Source: Flammeovirga yaeyamensis (GTDB taxonomy: Bacteria; Bacteroidota; Bacteroidia; Cytophagales; Flammeovirgaceae). Taken from it: 64,000 nt of DNA. Of this stretch, positions 40,577 to 50,822 are shown piece by piece. The position numbers were made by a program, and so were the translations under genes. The stretch is taken from assembly GCF_018736045.1 (NCBI RefSeq), contig NZ_CP076133.1:1860001-1924000 (forward strand), given 5' to 3'. Position 1 is the stretch's first letter. Each line of letters begins with the position of its first letter. The notes beneath the pieces are model-generated. The model saw nothing but the letters and a program-made list of their open reading frames with translations, was not told the DNA's origin and ran no database searches.

Positions 40577-41461
40577 CTAAAAAATCGATGTATGGTTTTG
40601 TAATGCATAAATTATATAACATAAATTCATGCAGATAGCAGAAATATTATTCATCATCATCAGATTCTTGAAGTTTGCATTATTTGCATCTTTCCAAGTC
40701 ACAAACATCCAATAATTAAACCATAACAACAAAGGAGATAAGCAGCTGATAAAAATCAGGATACTACCATGATATAGTATTTCGAAATAATAGTACAAAA
40801 AGGTTGCAGCAGCAGTAAATAAGACAATTGAAAAAATAAAGGTTCCCCTTATACCCAATAAAATACTTATGGTAAAATCACCACTTTCTTGATCCTGTTT
40901 GTGCTGATATATTTGTGATAAGGGATAAGCCCCACCGATCATCAAGGAACTTGCTAAAGCAGCCCAAGGAAGATCGGTGTTAAAGAACTTAATATTTGAT
41001 GCATCCACAGCTTCATAAACCATCCAAAAAGTCCAAAAGCCTTGAAAGACAAAGACCGTTAGAAAACTGATAATTGGATATTTTTTTAGGCGAACGCCTT
41101 TATAACTATATAATCGAGACATTAACACATAGGTTGCTACGAGACATGTGAACATCCAATTGATGAATATAATAGATAAAAGCAAGGCAGATATATCAAA
41201 TATTAATACTACTTGATAAAGTAATTTGGAAGGCAGCGGTGGTTTTTCAAGACCTCCAATACTCTCGGTATCTTTATCTTCGTAGCTATTGTAGCCGTTT
41301 GATGCAGGATAAACAAACAAATGAAGTATGACAAAGGAAATGATTGCCTGGGTAACATTTATAACAGGTGTTTGACTTAAACTGAAAATAAATATAGGCA
41401 TTAAGTAGACTGAGAATGGAATTCTTAATAAAAGTATAGTTTCCTTTAATTCTTTCTTCAT
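40577..41461 (-). CDS. UbiA-family prenyltransferase, 294 aa
   Basis: Eight to nine membrane helices. The two Asp-rich motifs of the family are present: NSYEDKDTESIGG near 56-68 and QIYQHKQDQESGDFTIS near 181-197. It attaches a prenyl chain to an aromatic acceptor at the membrane. In the operon it most likely prenylates the polyketide. Confidence 0.88.
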   Translation of the reverse strand: MKKELKETILLLRIPFSVYLMPIFIFSLSQTPVINVTQAIISFVILHLFVYPASNGYNSYEDKDTESIGGLEKPPLPSKLLYQVVLIFDISALLLSIIFINWMFTCLVATYVLMSRLYSYKGVRLKKYPIISFLTVFVFQGFWTFWMVYEAVDASNIKFFNTDLPWAALASSLMIGGAYPLSQIYQHKQDQESGDFTISILLGIRGTFIFSIVLFTAAATFLYYYFEILYHGSILIFISCLSPLLLWFNYWMFVTWKDANNANFKNLMMMNNISAICMNLCYIIYALQNHTSIF

Positions 41462-41494
41462 AAAGTTTATTTGTTCTTTACATCATTACAGTTT

Positions 41495-41836
41495 TCACCT
41501 ACTACTATTAGTTCCCACTATTGTAGTAAGGTTCCAACCTCTATTCTTGGCCAAAGTTTCCATGTTTCGTCTGTAATCATCATCCGAACCACAAACATTA
41601 ATTAATGGTGTGCTTCTTTTAAATCCGAATTCAGATAAGTTAGAGATTAAATGACAACGGTCAATTAACGAGAATGGTGTTTCCAGCTTTAAGGTATCAA
41701 TAACAAGCTTTTCACAGCCTTTATTTGCTAGCATCACTGCAGCATCAGTAAAAGCTTCACATAGTTGAGTAAGGTTATACGGTTCTAGAAGTTCTAAATG
41801 TAGGTTATTACTCTTTTGATTTAGTAGGTAAGCCAT
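41495..41836 (-). CDS. STAS/SpoIIAA-like small protein, 113 aa
   Basis: Alternating strand-helix order, with HLELLEPYNLTQLCEAFTDA and CEKLVIDTLKLETPFSLIDR resembling SpoIIAA/STAS-type folds; no phosphoacceptor Ser is obvious in the canonical place. First gene of the five-gene operon ending at 37658, 33 nt before UbiA. Role in the pathway is unknown. Confidence 0.55.
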   Translation of the reverse strand: MAYLLNQKSNNLHLELLEPYNLTQLCEAFTDAAVMLANKGCEKLVIDTLKLETPFSLIDRCHLISNLSEFGFKRSTPLINVCGSDDDYRRNMETLAKNRGWNLTTIVGTNSSR

Positions 41837-42278
41837 AGATAGTTTAAGTTAATCTTGGTAAGTTATATTTTAGTGTAGCAACGTTTTATAAATTTTATAT
41901 TAAAGTTTTTAAAAACCAAATTATTTCTACAAAAAAATAAAGGAGACCATTTTGGCCTCCTTTTTGTTATTTCTTTTATCAAAGAAAGTTAAATACGGGT
42001 AAAGAACCTTTAAATTCTTTTTTAAGTTAATTTATTAGATATATCAAAAGTACAAGACTAACTACTATTCTCTACTACCCCTTAGGGTGGTTTTTTTTAT
42101 GTTTCTTAATTTTTAAAATTTATTAGAAAAGATTTCGTTCATTCATTAAATAATCTTAATTTCAATTATTGCTTTTTTATTTTTTTTACGAATCTAAACA
42201 TATACAAGTTTTGCAAAATGTGTAACTCTTTAAAACTCTATTCTTTGCAAAAATAAACTGAATTCTATCAATAAATTT
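41837..42278. other. Intergenic region between divergent units
   Basis: AAAGGAG(41939)/CTCCTTT(41957) with flanking A and T runs is a bidirectional-type hairpin. CCCCTTAGGGTGG near 42078 precedes T7 and could be a second, weaker one. No gene seen. Confidence 0.45.
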
Positions 42279-43958
42279 ATGACTTATAAACTCTTTCATT
42301 TTTTGAGATTTAAAACAATTGCTGTTGCTCTAATTGTTATTTTATTTGGGTGCGGTCCTGAAGTAGATTTTTCAAATTTAAAAACTGCCCCTATCGAAGA
42401 TTATCATGTTGGACTTCCTCTAGTAAATGGTAAAATAAACTTCCTTGATTTTCTTACTGAAGATCAAAAAGAAAATATTAAAACTGATGAAGAAGGACAT
42501 ATATACTTTGAATTTACAGATGATATTGAAGTCGCAAACATCGAAGACATTGTAGAGGCTTTCGGAGGTACAAACTCAAACAACTTTTTTAAGGTGAATT
42601 TTGATTATAGTTTACCTACAGAAGTCATGTTTCCTCAAGAAGGTATCTCTTTTGAAATTACGGAAGATCCATCTAACTGCGTGAGCGGTAACTGCCTTAC
42701 GATATCAAATGAAATTGGAGATGTTTCCAAACTTGAATTTGATAAAGGCAATATAGAAGTACTTTTTAAAGGTACAGCAGGTGGATATATCACATTGACG
42801 TTATCAGGCACTGGGTTAAATGGTGAAGAAATCGTAACTAATACTACGTATGTTAATTCTCCTAACACATTAGAAACAGCTACTTTACCATTGGAAGGTG
42901 TTTGGATCAATAATGAAAAAAGTCCGACCCTTAACATTCAATATTTTAATTCCAATCATCAAGCAGCAAGTGCCTATTACAAGGAAATAAATTTTAGTGA
43001 TGACAATGAGATTGCTCGATTAGAAATTTTCTTTAAAGATGGAAAATCAGTTGATCCTGTAACTATCCCTGAAGAACAAATTGAATTAAACTATTTAAAA
43101 GATATTTTTGATAACGGCACTAAAGTAGTTTTTGGTGATACTCAAATTTCATTTAGCTTTGAAAATCCTATCGGTGCTACTGGTCATATCGATTTAACAA
43201 ATCAATTAAAAGCAGTGCTGAGAGATAATTCTACATTACCTGTCTATTTTTCATCATCTTTAGATAATACCGAAAAAACACAGATTTTAAATGTAGAGAA
43301 AGCAATTGATTTTACTACTCCGTATGTGGTTGAGGAATATATTTATGAGTCCGACGATATTTTAAGTGAACAACCTAAACATGTTTCCTTAACAGGATTG
43401 ATCCAATATTATGTGGCTCCAGGTGAAAAAGTACAATTTAGTAGAGAAGATCTTATTACTACTCATGTTTATGGTAAAGTCCCTCTTTACGTCGGTTTCA
43501 ACCAATATGTACATAGAAGTAAGACAAATGCTGAGCTAGATTTTGGCATTGAGGTTTTAGAATTACATAAAGCGATTCTAAGAAGTGAGATGAATAATGA
43601 AATTGCGGTTTCAGGTAACCTATCTCTTCTGGTTTACACCGAATCAGATGTTTTCCCAGAAGCTGTAATTCGTATTGACGGAAATGATGATCAAACAAGC
43701 ATTTTACCTGCAACTACAGATAATGAAGGTAAAAATGCTAGCATCACAAAAAATTACTTAGAAACTAGCTTAACAATTGAGCAAGTATCCGCATTATTAA
43801 AATCTTCATCTATAGAGGTTGTTTTTGAAATGACTGCAGATGCGGATCCGTCTACAGACACATTAGAACCTGTAGAAATTAAAGAAAACCAAAGTCTAGA
43901 ATTGATCTCTGGTTTATACATTAATGCTTCTATCGATACTCCTAACAGCTCAAACTAA
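42279..43958 (+). CDS. Large lipoprotein, 559 aa
   Basis: Signal MTYKLFHFLRFKTIAVALIV with lipobox FGC (Cys25), then a beta-rich acidic exoprotein (VDFSNLKTAPIEDYHVGLPL). No catalytic motif. It is 4 nt upstream of the DUF5723 outer-membrane protein, a common pairing in Bacteroidota, where it may be its surface partner; function unknown. Confidence 0.75.
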   Translation: MTYKLFHFLRFKTIAVALIVILFGCGPEVDFSNLKTAPIEDYHVGLPLVNGKINFLDFLTEDQKENIKTDEEGHIYFEFTDDIEVANIEDIVEAFGGTNSNNFFKVNFDYSLPTEVMFPQEGISFEITEDPSNCVSGNCLTISNEIGDVSKLEFDKGNIEVLFKGTAGGYITLTLSGTGLNGEEIVTNTTYVNSPNTLETATLPLEGVWINNEKSPTLNIQYFNSNHQAASAYYKEINFSDDNEIARLEIFFKDGKSVDPVTIPEEQIELNYLKDIFDNGTKVVFGDTQISFSFENPIGATGHIDLTNQLKAVLRDNSTLPVYFSSSLDNTEKTQILNVEKAIDFTTPYVVEEYIYESDDILSEQPKHVSLTGLIQYYVAPGEKVQFSREDLITTHVYGKVPLYVGFNQYVHRSKTNAELDFGIEVLELHKAILRSEMNNEIAVSGNLSLLVYTESDVFPEAVIRIDGNDDQTSILPATTDNEGKNASITKNYLETSLTIEQVSALLKSSSIEVVFEMTADADPSTDTLEPVEIKENQSLELISGLYINASIDTPNSSN

Positions 43959-43962
43959 TCTT

Positions 43963-45309
43963 ATGAAAAAATATTTAATTATCGCCTTTTTATTTTTGGG
44001 CTACTCATCTTTTGCCCAGCAGGTAAATACTTTATTTTTCCAAAACGATGTTGCTCAATCACAACAGATAAATCCAGCAAGAAAAATGGATTCAAAATGG
44101 GTGGTGAGTATTCCAGTGACTAATATTGGCATGGTTGCTTATAATGAGTTTTCATTTTCTGATATCTATTATGAGCAAAATGGTCAAGGATATATCAATC
44201 AAAATGCTTTAAATAACCTGCTTAAACCCAACAACAATACTCAATTAAGTGGTTTAAGTTCTGAAATATTAGGCATCTATCATCAGACAGATAATTTTGG
44301 TTTTAGAGTTAGTGTAAACTATGGCTTATGGCAAAGAGTAGTCTATACTGACAATATGTTTGATTTCCTATTAAGAGGACCTGCAGCTCCAGGTGTACTT
44401 GGACAGAAACAAGAAATCTCTGCTTTAATTGATGGCATCGGTTATGTATCAGTTAATTTGGGTTCTAACTTTAAAGTGACAGACAAACTTACTTTAGGGG
44501 TTACTCTTAAATTCTTATCGGGTACGCATCAATTAAAGGCACAAGCAGAGGGATCATTTATGCAGAAAGACAACACTAGTTACGATACTGAGGTAGATGG
44601 TCGTTTGACTTTCTCTGGTTATGGATTAGGAGAATATATAGATGAAGAGAATAATTTTTCTGTCAATGAAATGGATGCCGTTGAATCTTTAGCAGAAGTT
44701 AAAAACTATGGTTTTGCTGTTGATATAGGTGCTACCTACGAATTAACTGATAAATGGACGATTGAATCCTCTTTGATTAGTTTAGGTGCTATTCGTTGGG
44801 ACGATAGAGATCAGATTAAATATGACTCTGATTTGGCAGCTATTAATTTTAAAGGTATCGACATCAATGATATTATGGGTGGAAATGAGGTAACTAGTCC
44901 TATCCCAAGTTTAGATACATTACAGTTTAATAATTTTGAAGGTGAGGAAAAAACGGATGTAACCGTTATGCCTTGGACGTTCAACTTAGGTACTTCATTC
45001 AAGTTTACAAAAAGCACTACATTTGGTGCCCTCTATTCTCAAACAGTTTTTGATAAAACAGTCTTCCCTTCATTTACGCTTCATGCACAACAAAAATTAG
45101 GTAGATCTTTTGGTATTGGTCTTAGTTATTCTGCTGACAAACAAAGTTTAACTAATTTTGGAGGAATGGTATCCGTTGGATTCCCTGGTTTCCAAATGTA
45201 TTTTATTACCGACAATCTATTAAGTGCAGCAGTTAATTGGGAAAAATCAGCTACTGCAAACTTACGATTTGGTATGAATTTAAAATTCGGAAGATCTAAG
45301 AAAATATAA
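43963..45309 (+). CDS. DUF5723-type outer-membrane protein, 448 aa
   Basis: I took the internal ATG at 43963 (MKKYLIIAFLFLGYSSFA signal). The mature protein begins QQVNTLFFQNDVAQSQQINP, matching DUF5723 proteins, and continues as a series of antiparallel amphipathic strands (GFRVSVNYGLWQRVVY) ending NLRFGMNLKFGRSK, a beta-barrel. Co-transcribed with the lipoprotein gene; followed by a terminator. Confidence 0.8.
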   Translation: MKKYLIIAFLFLGYSSFAQQVNTLFFQNDVAQSQQINPARKMDSKWVVSIPVTNIGMVAYNEFSFSDIYYEQNGQGYINQNALNNLLKPNNNTQLSGLSSEILGIYHQTDNFGFRVSVNYGLWQRVVYTDNMFDFLLRGPAAPGVLGQKQEISALIDGIGYVSVNLGSNFKVTDKLTLGVTLKFLSGTHQLKAQAEGSFMQKDNTSYDTEVDGRLTFSGYGLGEYIDEENNFSVNEMDAVESLAEVKNYGFAVDIGATYELTDKWTIESSLISLGAIRWDDRDQIKYDSDLAAINFKGIDINDIMGGNEVTSPIPSLDTLQFNNFEGEEKTDVTVMPWTFNLGTSFKFTKSTTFGALYSQTVFDKTVFPSFTLHAQQKLGRSFGIGLSYSADKQSLTNFGGMVSVGFPGFQMYFITDNLLSAAVNWEKSATANLRFGMNLKFGRSKKI

Positions 45310-45319
45310 TTATGTAATG

Positions 45320-45349
45320 AAGGCTGTTTCTATGGATAGAAACAGCCTT
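45320..45349 (+). terminator. Terminator of the DUF5723 gene
   Basis: AAGGCTGTTTCTA(45320)/TAGAAACAGCCTT(45337), 13-bp perfect stem with a 4-nt loop. The T run is short. Confidence 0.7.
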
Positions 45350-45813
45350 TGAAACATCTAAGTAAATATCTAGAAACTAGGTTTTTTACTTCATTTAGTA
45401 ATCATTATCAATTTATCAAAACATCATTTATCTTTTGCTTTGTCCTATAAAGCAAAGCAAGTAATACTTGCTGTATTCGTACGGTAAAGAATCAACTTAA
45501 TTTTTTCGAGTAATAAGTGGCACATTTGTAAATGTGCCACATTTTATTTTTTGGGTCGTGATTCTCAATTTATCATCTCTTACACATTAATTAACGGCCT
45601 TGCATTGAATTCGATTTCAGAATTAATTCCAGTATATTCCGAATTAAGACCATTATATATCACGTTTATTATCAATACTTTAAACAATACCTATAAACAA
45701 TTATATATATAACCGAATCAAGTTATAAAGAAGATATTTTTTTATAAAAATAAGCTGAGTAATCATTTATTTTTATAAATTATAATACCAATTAGATACG
45801 CAATTTTATAGCT
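45350..45813. other. Intergenic region with a second, gene-less terminator
   Basis: GTGGCACATTT(45517)/AAATGTGCCAC(45530), followed by ATTTTATTTTTT, is a strong + strand terminator 170 nt after the DUF5723 terminator with no ORF between. GCTTTG/CAAAGC-type pairing near 45435-45455 adds structure. A small + strand RNA may be encoded at about 45355-45550. The remainder is AT-rich leader DNA for the gene at 45814. Confidence 0.45.
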
Positions 45814-46239
45814 ATGAAATTTGACCTTTATTATAGATCAGAATTCCATCAGGTCGAATGGTGTGAAGAAGAAGAAATAATAAAAAACATATGGTTTACC
45901 CCTATTGAATTAGACGAGGAAGTCTATAAAAAAGAAGTTTTAAGAAGCATGGAAGCCACTAAAACTTTAGAACCTTCAAAAATTTTAGTGGATACCACGG
46001 ATGCTTTATTTAATATATTACCAGACACTCAAGAATGGGTAAATCATCATTTTCAAAAAGTGTTAGAGAAAATTCAAGTCACCCATATGGCTTGGTTAGT
46101 TTCTGCGGATTTATTTGCACAAGTTAGTTACGATCAAACCATGGATGAATCGAATGAAATCTATGGGTACGAAATCATGTATTTTGAAGATTATAATGAG
46201 GCTATTGAATGGTTGAGTAAGACGTCTACTAATCTTTAA
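45814..46239 (+). CDS. STAS/SpoIIAA-like protein, 141 aa
   Basis: Pattern of the SpoIIAA-like group: N-terminal strands (FDLYYRSEFHQVEWCEEEEI), then KILVDTTDALFNILPDTQEW followed by a helix and VTHMAWLVSAD. No signal peptide. Its last 11 bases overlap the convergent DUF4846 gene. Partner and role are unknown. Confidence 0.6.
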   Translation: MKFDLYYRSEFHQVEWCEEEEIIKNIWFTPIELDEEVYKKEVLRSMEATKTLEPSKILVDTTDALFNILPDTQEWVNHHFQKVLEKIQVTHMAWLVSADLFAQVSYDQTMDESNEIYGYEIMYFEDYNEAIEWLSKTSTNL

Positions 46240-47047
46240 AACGTCTTACATTCGTTGTATAAAACGGATACCTCTCTGTTATCGTCTCTGCATTGTTATT
46301 TATCTTATACCAACCTTTTAAACTAGGTGAATTCGTATTTTTAATGATATGAATGGATTGTGCTGGTGTATATCCTTCAGCTATCAAGTAAATTGATTCT
46401 CCCCTATCATTTTTTGCTTGATCAACTATAATAACAACATGTCCCGGACTACCTGGAGTCACAATTAGATCTCCTATTTTTATTTCTTGATTTGTAGTCA
46501 CTTTATCCATTTCTTTATTTACAGAAATACTACCGGCATAAATATATACCCAATTAAGATAATTCTTAAAGTTTTTATAAGAGTCATCAAAAGTAGCTTT
46601 TTTAACGAAGCTTACTTTATTGCCGTTAACAACAGGTCGCATTCCTTTTTTGTGATCATTCCATTTATATAAATGTCCACTGGTAAAATGAAAATTAATT
46701 TTATCAAATTCTTTTTCCTTCCAAAGGTACTCTGCTCTTAGCCTAATTGCAGCATCAGCACATTGTTGTAGATCTTTTGAACCTACGGAAACATCAATAA
46801 CACCCATATGAGCATTTTGATTTGGGATGGGTTGTCCTGTAAAATCTAAAATAGGAGCTCCTTTTTCTTTTAATGGTAAGTGGCGAAGATAAGAGGCGAA
46901 TGTATTCGATTTCAATACTACTCTTTTATAACCTTCAGGTGTATCAAAACGAGTTTGGATACTTTCTTCAGTTCTATTTTGTGCAATTGTCTGACATCCT
47001 AAAAATAAGAGTAATAAAACGGATAAACAGCTAAAGCATTTGGACAT
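46229..47047 (-). CDS. DUF4846-domain secreted protein, 272 aa
   Basis: Signal peptide MSKCFSCLSVLLLLFLGCQT (the Cys before QT may be a lipobox). The DUF4846 pattern is clear: RFDTPEGYKRV, FASYLRHLPLK, MGVIDVSVGSKDLQQCADAA, then FHFTSGHLYKW and GDLIVTPGSPGHVVIIVDQA. Function of the family is unknown. Overlaps the convergent gene by 11 bp. Confidence 0.85.
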   Translation of the reverse strand: MSKCFSCLSVLLLLFLGCQTIAQNRTEESIQTRFDTPEGYKRVVLKSNTFASYLRHLPLKEKGAPILDFTGQPIPNQNAHMGVIDVSVGSKDLQQCADAAIRLRAEYLWKEKEFDKINFHFTSGHLYKWNDHKKGMRPVVNGNKVSFVKKATFDDSYKNFKNYLNWVYIYAGSISVNKEMDKVTTNQEIKIGDLIVTPGSPGHVVIIVDQAKNDRGESIYLIAEGYTPAQSIHIIKNTNSPSLKGWYKINNNAETITERYPFYTTNVRRFKD

Positions 47048-47158
47048 AAGTTATTTTGAGTTTTAATTGTTTTAGAATAGGTAATCTATTTCTAGATATT
47101 AAATCCATTTTTCAGTGAACCTATTACAAAATAATGCACTCTTTATGCCAAGAAAATT

Positions 47159-48955
47159 TTATTTAGTTTTTTTAATAAGAATATCAGAAAGAATAATAGA
47201 GGTTCCGCCACTTGTGGAATTGATAGATAATTGTCCTCCTATCTCTTTAGTTCGGTATTTAATATTTTTAATCCCTACACCATCTGAAGATTTGTTATCT
47301 TTAAAACCAATCCCATTATCACTATAATGAATATACAGTTTATTCTTTTCACTATCTGTTACATAACCTATAATAATAAGACTAGCCTGACTGTGTTTTT
47401 TGGCGTTATGAAGTAGTTCTTGGGTAATTCTATAAATATGGTTGATTTGTTTACTTGAGATATCATCAAATCCTTTACCTTCAAAATTCACAAAGCAATT
47501 CATTTCATCGGAATGAAAATTTTCGAATAAATTTAAAAATAAGGTTTCGTTACTCACTTCATTTTTCTGTACACTTAGTAAACCCATTTTAAGTTCTTCT
47601 ACATCTTTTGCCGTTCGCTTAAGAATATCCTTTACTTCCACTTTGCTTAAATTATTCACCTTGTTTATCAAGGAAAGATTTCCTCCGACAAAATCGTGTA
47701 ACTCCCTTCCTATTCTTATTCTTTCTTTTTCTTGTCCACTTAGAATAGCATTAGAGTATGCTTGCATCAACTGTTTCTGTTCTATTTCTAGTTTTGACCT
47801 TTTATTATAGATTTTTATGGTATAAAAAAGAAGAGCCAAAAAGCAGCTTATTGTATTTGTTATAGCTAAAAGGTAATATAAAGAACGCTGAGAAAATGGT
47901 GAAGAAGTGATCTCAAAAATGGAGAATAGTTGAAATCCAATCAATAATATATTCATGATATTGATAAAGAAAACTATCTTACCTATCTCTGTTTTCTTTG
48001 ACAATGCCTTATAATTTAGGAATAACACCATGCCAAGATTTAATATATAACTTAAACCTAACATCACTAAGAAAATAAATGTAGTCGTTTGATTAAAAAT
48101 ATTAGAACACAATACACACATAGCCACAGAAAAGAAAATCAGAGATATTACGGACGATAGTAACAAATTATTGGGTAAGGGATTTTCATTTTCAACGACT
48201 TTGTAGAAAAATATAATATAGGAAGTGATAAAAAATTGAAGACAGGTAAATTGAAATACTCTAATTAAAATCTCACTAGAAATATCAAAATATGACAATA
48301 TGTACCCTAATTCTATTTCTACCAAGAGGAATGAAAATAAAAGATTAATAATAAAATAATAGATAATTTTATATCGAGTGATAAAACTTAAAAGGATGGC
48401 TAGAGCTAAAAATGAAAGAATTATGATTCTCGAAAATATTCTAAAGGAAAACTCTTTTTGTTCTTGATAATCTACACTTTCTTTTGGCAAAAAATCAAAT
48501 ATTGAACTTGATGGAAAACCCTTAGAAAATACTTGTATAAACAGTGTTTTATTCTCTCCTTTTTCTAGTGTTAAAACATTATTCGAACCCTTTGATATTT
48601 CATATTTAGTATTCTCATTTAAATGAAGAAAATAAGATTTTATTTTATTGCTTTTATCGGTTATCTCAAAGAGGTTTAGCTTATTAAACAATACATTATC
48701 AAAATATAGACAAGCTGTACCTTCCCATTCTGAGTAAATCTCTAATTTATACCAAACAGGGATATCGTATCCATTATGGTTAATTTGTTTCTTAGATTTC
48801 TTCCAATACAGTGAATCCTTTAAGTTGATTATCTCATCAATACCATAAATGAAATTTTTATCCAAGCGGTAAAATTGATACTTCACGGAGTTATCAAAGT
48901 CCATCTCGTTAAATGGTAATACAAATAATAATATTCCAAATAATAATTTATTCAT
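47159..48955 (-). CDS. Membrane histidine kinase (7TMR-DISM-type, HisKA_3 family), 598 aa
   Basis: Signal or first helix, periplasmic beta domain (residues about 25-170), seven membrane helices (175-380), then RIRIGRELHDFVGGN with His420 and HATPase with N box QELLHNAKKHSQA and G box DNGIGF and GVGIKN. Sensor kinase of the NarL-type pathway. Last gene of a trio with the pseudokinase (11 nt upstream) and the response regulator. Confidence 0.88.
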   Translation of the reverse strand: MNKLLFGILLFVLPFNEMDFDNSVKYQFYRLDKNFIYGIDEIINLKDSLYWKKSKKQINHNGYDIPVWYKLEIYSEWEGTACLYFDNVLFNKLNLFEITDKSNKIKSYFLHLNENTKYEISKGSNNVLTLEKGENKTLFIQVFSKGFPSSSIFDFLPKESVDYQEQKEFSFRIFSRIIILSFLALAILLSFITRYKIIYYFIINLLFSFLLVEIELGYILSYFDISSEILIRVFQFTCLQFFITSYIIFFYKVVENENPLPNNLLLSSVISLIFFSVAMCVLCSNIFNQTTTFIFLVMLGLSYILNLGMVLFLNYKALSKKTEIGKIVFFINIMNILLIGFQLFSIFEITSSPFSQRSLYYLLAITNTISCFLALLFYTIKIYNKRSKLEIEQKQLMQAYSNAILSGQEKERIRIGRELHDFVGGNLSLINKVNNLSKVEVKDILKRTAKDVEELKMGLLSVQKNEVSNETLFLNLFENFHSDEMNCFVNFEGKGFDDISSKQINHIYRITQELLHNAKKHSQASLIIIGYVTDSEKNKLYIHYSDNGIGFKDNKSSDGVGIKNIKYRTKEIGGQLSINSTSGGTSIILSDILIKKTK

Positions 48956-48966
48956 TTTGGATTTCT

Positions 48967-50811
48967 TTAAAAGATCGTATTATCTGTCGACGATGCCTCA
49001 TCTTCTATATTGCTTAATAGAATTTTAGAGACATTTAAAAAATAATTGTGACTATGATTTTCAACTATATAGTGTGTATTGATAGCAATCAATCTAAATT
49101 TAATGTATTCAATCAACTCATCAAATAAGTTATTCGTAGGCTTTTCTTTACTTGTCCATTCAATAGAAAAATTACCATAAACACCATCCATATTAAAATT
49201 TAAGAAAAATTTTCCCTCACATTTATTTTCTTCTAAAGTGTTTAAAATATCTTGAAGTAATCTGTAAATGTGTTGTTGAACTTTAACATCCACATATTCC
49301 CAATTTGTAATATTGAAAAAACATTGCAATTCATCTGAATTATATTTAGAGATCAAATCTAAAATTACATCATCAAATTCATCTGTTTCGAATGTGGGTA
49401 ATAATAATTGATGACTCAAAGATCTTACTTGCTCAATTGTTTCATTTAAAGCAAGAGCATCAATTTCATCCATACTCTTTTGGGATAAAAGGTTTAAATT
49501 ATCTCCAATATTTTCAGACAGCTTCTGACTTATTTTCTTCCTTTCATTTAATTCTCCTTCTAAAAGTGCGGTGTTCGAACTCTCTTTTATCTGATATATA
49601 GTATTTTGCAATGCATTTCTTTGTTTTTCATCGGAATAGAATTTTATCAGAATTAATCCTAAGAAAAACAAAATTTGGTTTGTAGTCACGATATACACCA
49701 ATAAGTTACTCATCCAAAATCGTTGTATAACCCCTAATGAAGATCCTGTAACGATAATAGCTAATGATACAAACAAGAAAAACTGTACTATACTGATCAG
49801 CACATTCCTTATTGTAGGATGTTTATATGCATTATAAATACAAATTGATATGGAAATCAAGAATATAGATTGACCAATAAATACATTATAAACAAATAGG
49901 TAGTTGTTTAAAAATCTATTACTCGGTCCTACAAAAAATAGAATAATAATAGAAACTGCATCTATTGCCACAATAGAGTAAAGAATTCTATTGATAATTT
50001 TTGTATTCCACTTTAATGGAAAAAGTTCTAAGACTAATAATAAGGTGAAAACACAATATACAATGGTTCCAATAAACCTACCCATATATAAAATATTTTC
50101 ACTTTCAGTAAGATGAAAAATCAAAAGAGTTTCCGACTCTACAAAGCTGACAATGCCTATAACGATTAAGCAATTGTATAGAAATAATTTTTTCTTTAGT
50201 ACAACAAATAGAAGAAAGGATAATATGAATAAAAAGGTCAGAATTGCCTTTAATATATTGACATAAATGCCTGATATAGTGAATCTATCCTTCAAGTACT
50301 CCTTCTCGTAAATAAAGAAATTAGTATTTGATACATTCGCATCATTATCAATTAGAATATAAAGAGTCGAATTACCTTTTGGGAGAGGTAAATTGAAACC
50401 TGTAAAATCACTATTATCAGCAAGAACTTGATTACTAAGTCTAGTCCCTAATTCATAATTATATAAACTATCTTTAGATTCAATAAATACTTTTAGGTAT
50501 CGAATAACCCCAAAGCTAATATTGAATATATACTCCTTATCCCCCTCATTATTAAACTGGGTGATGATCAGTTTATCTTTATGATCAGGACCTAAAAATG
50601 AATTTTCTTCTAATTTTCCAGAAAAAGATTTTATATCATTAAGCGTTAATTGTTCAGGAATTATATCGTCACTAAGGTCGTACATTTTGATATAATCTGA
50701 TATCTCTAATTGTTTATCTATATCTGAACTAGTAAGCTTTTGCCCATTCGTTATATGAGCTGTAAGAAAAAGTAGAAGTAGTATTTTTATAGTTTGTAAA
50801 TATTTCATCAA
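48967..50811 (-). CDS. Degenerate 7TMR-DISM histidine kinase (apparent pseudokinase), 614 aa
   Basis: Same architecture as the adjacent kinase, but the catalytic sites are missing: the H-box reads ERKKISQKLSENIG, with Ser432 where the phosphoacceptor His belongs; the N box is DILNTLEENKC instead of ELLHNAKKH; and no G boxes are seen. It can still dimerise, so it could sense the signal and control the intact partner kinase. Gaps of 11 nt on both sides show one operon. Confidence 0.8.
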   Translation of the reverse strand: MMKYLQTIKILLLLFLTAHITNGQKLTSSDIDKQLEISDYIKMYDLSDDIIPEQLTLNDIKSFSGKLEENSFLGPDHKDKLIITQFNNEGDKEYIFNISFGVIRYLKVFIESKDSLYNYELGTRLSNQVLADNSDFTGFNLPLPKGNSTLYILIDNDANVSNTNFFIYEKEYLKDRFTISGIYVNILKAILTFLFILSFLLFVVLKKKLFLYNCLIVIGIVSFVESETLLIFHLTESENILYMGRFIGTIVYCVFTLLLVLELFPLKWNTKIINRILYSIVAIDAVSIIILFFVGPSNRFLNNYLFVYNVFIGQSIFLISISICIYNAYKHPTIRNVLISIVQFFLFVSLAIIVTGSSLGVIQRFWMSNLLVYIVTTNQILFFLGLILIKFYSDEKQRNALQNTIYQIKESSNTALLEGELNERKKISQKLSENIGDNLNLLSQKSMDEIDALALNETIEQVRSLSHQLLLPTFETDEFDDVILDLISKYNSDELQCFFNITNWEYVDVKVQQHIYRLLQDILNTLEENKCEGKFFLNFNMDGVYGNFSIEWTSKEKPTNNLFDELIEYIKFRLIAINTHYIVENHSHNYFLNVSKILLSNIEDEASSTDNTIF

Positions 50812-50822
50812 ATAAGAGAAAT

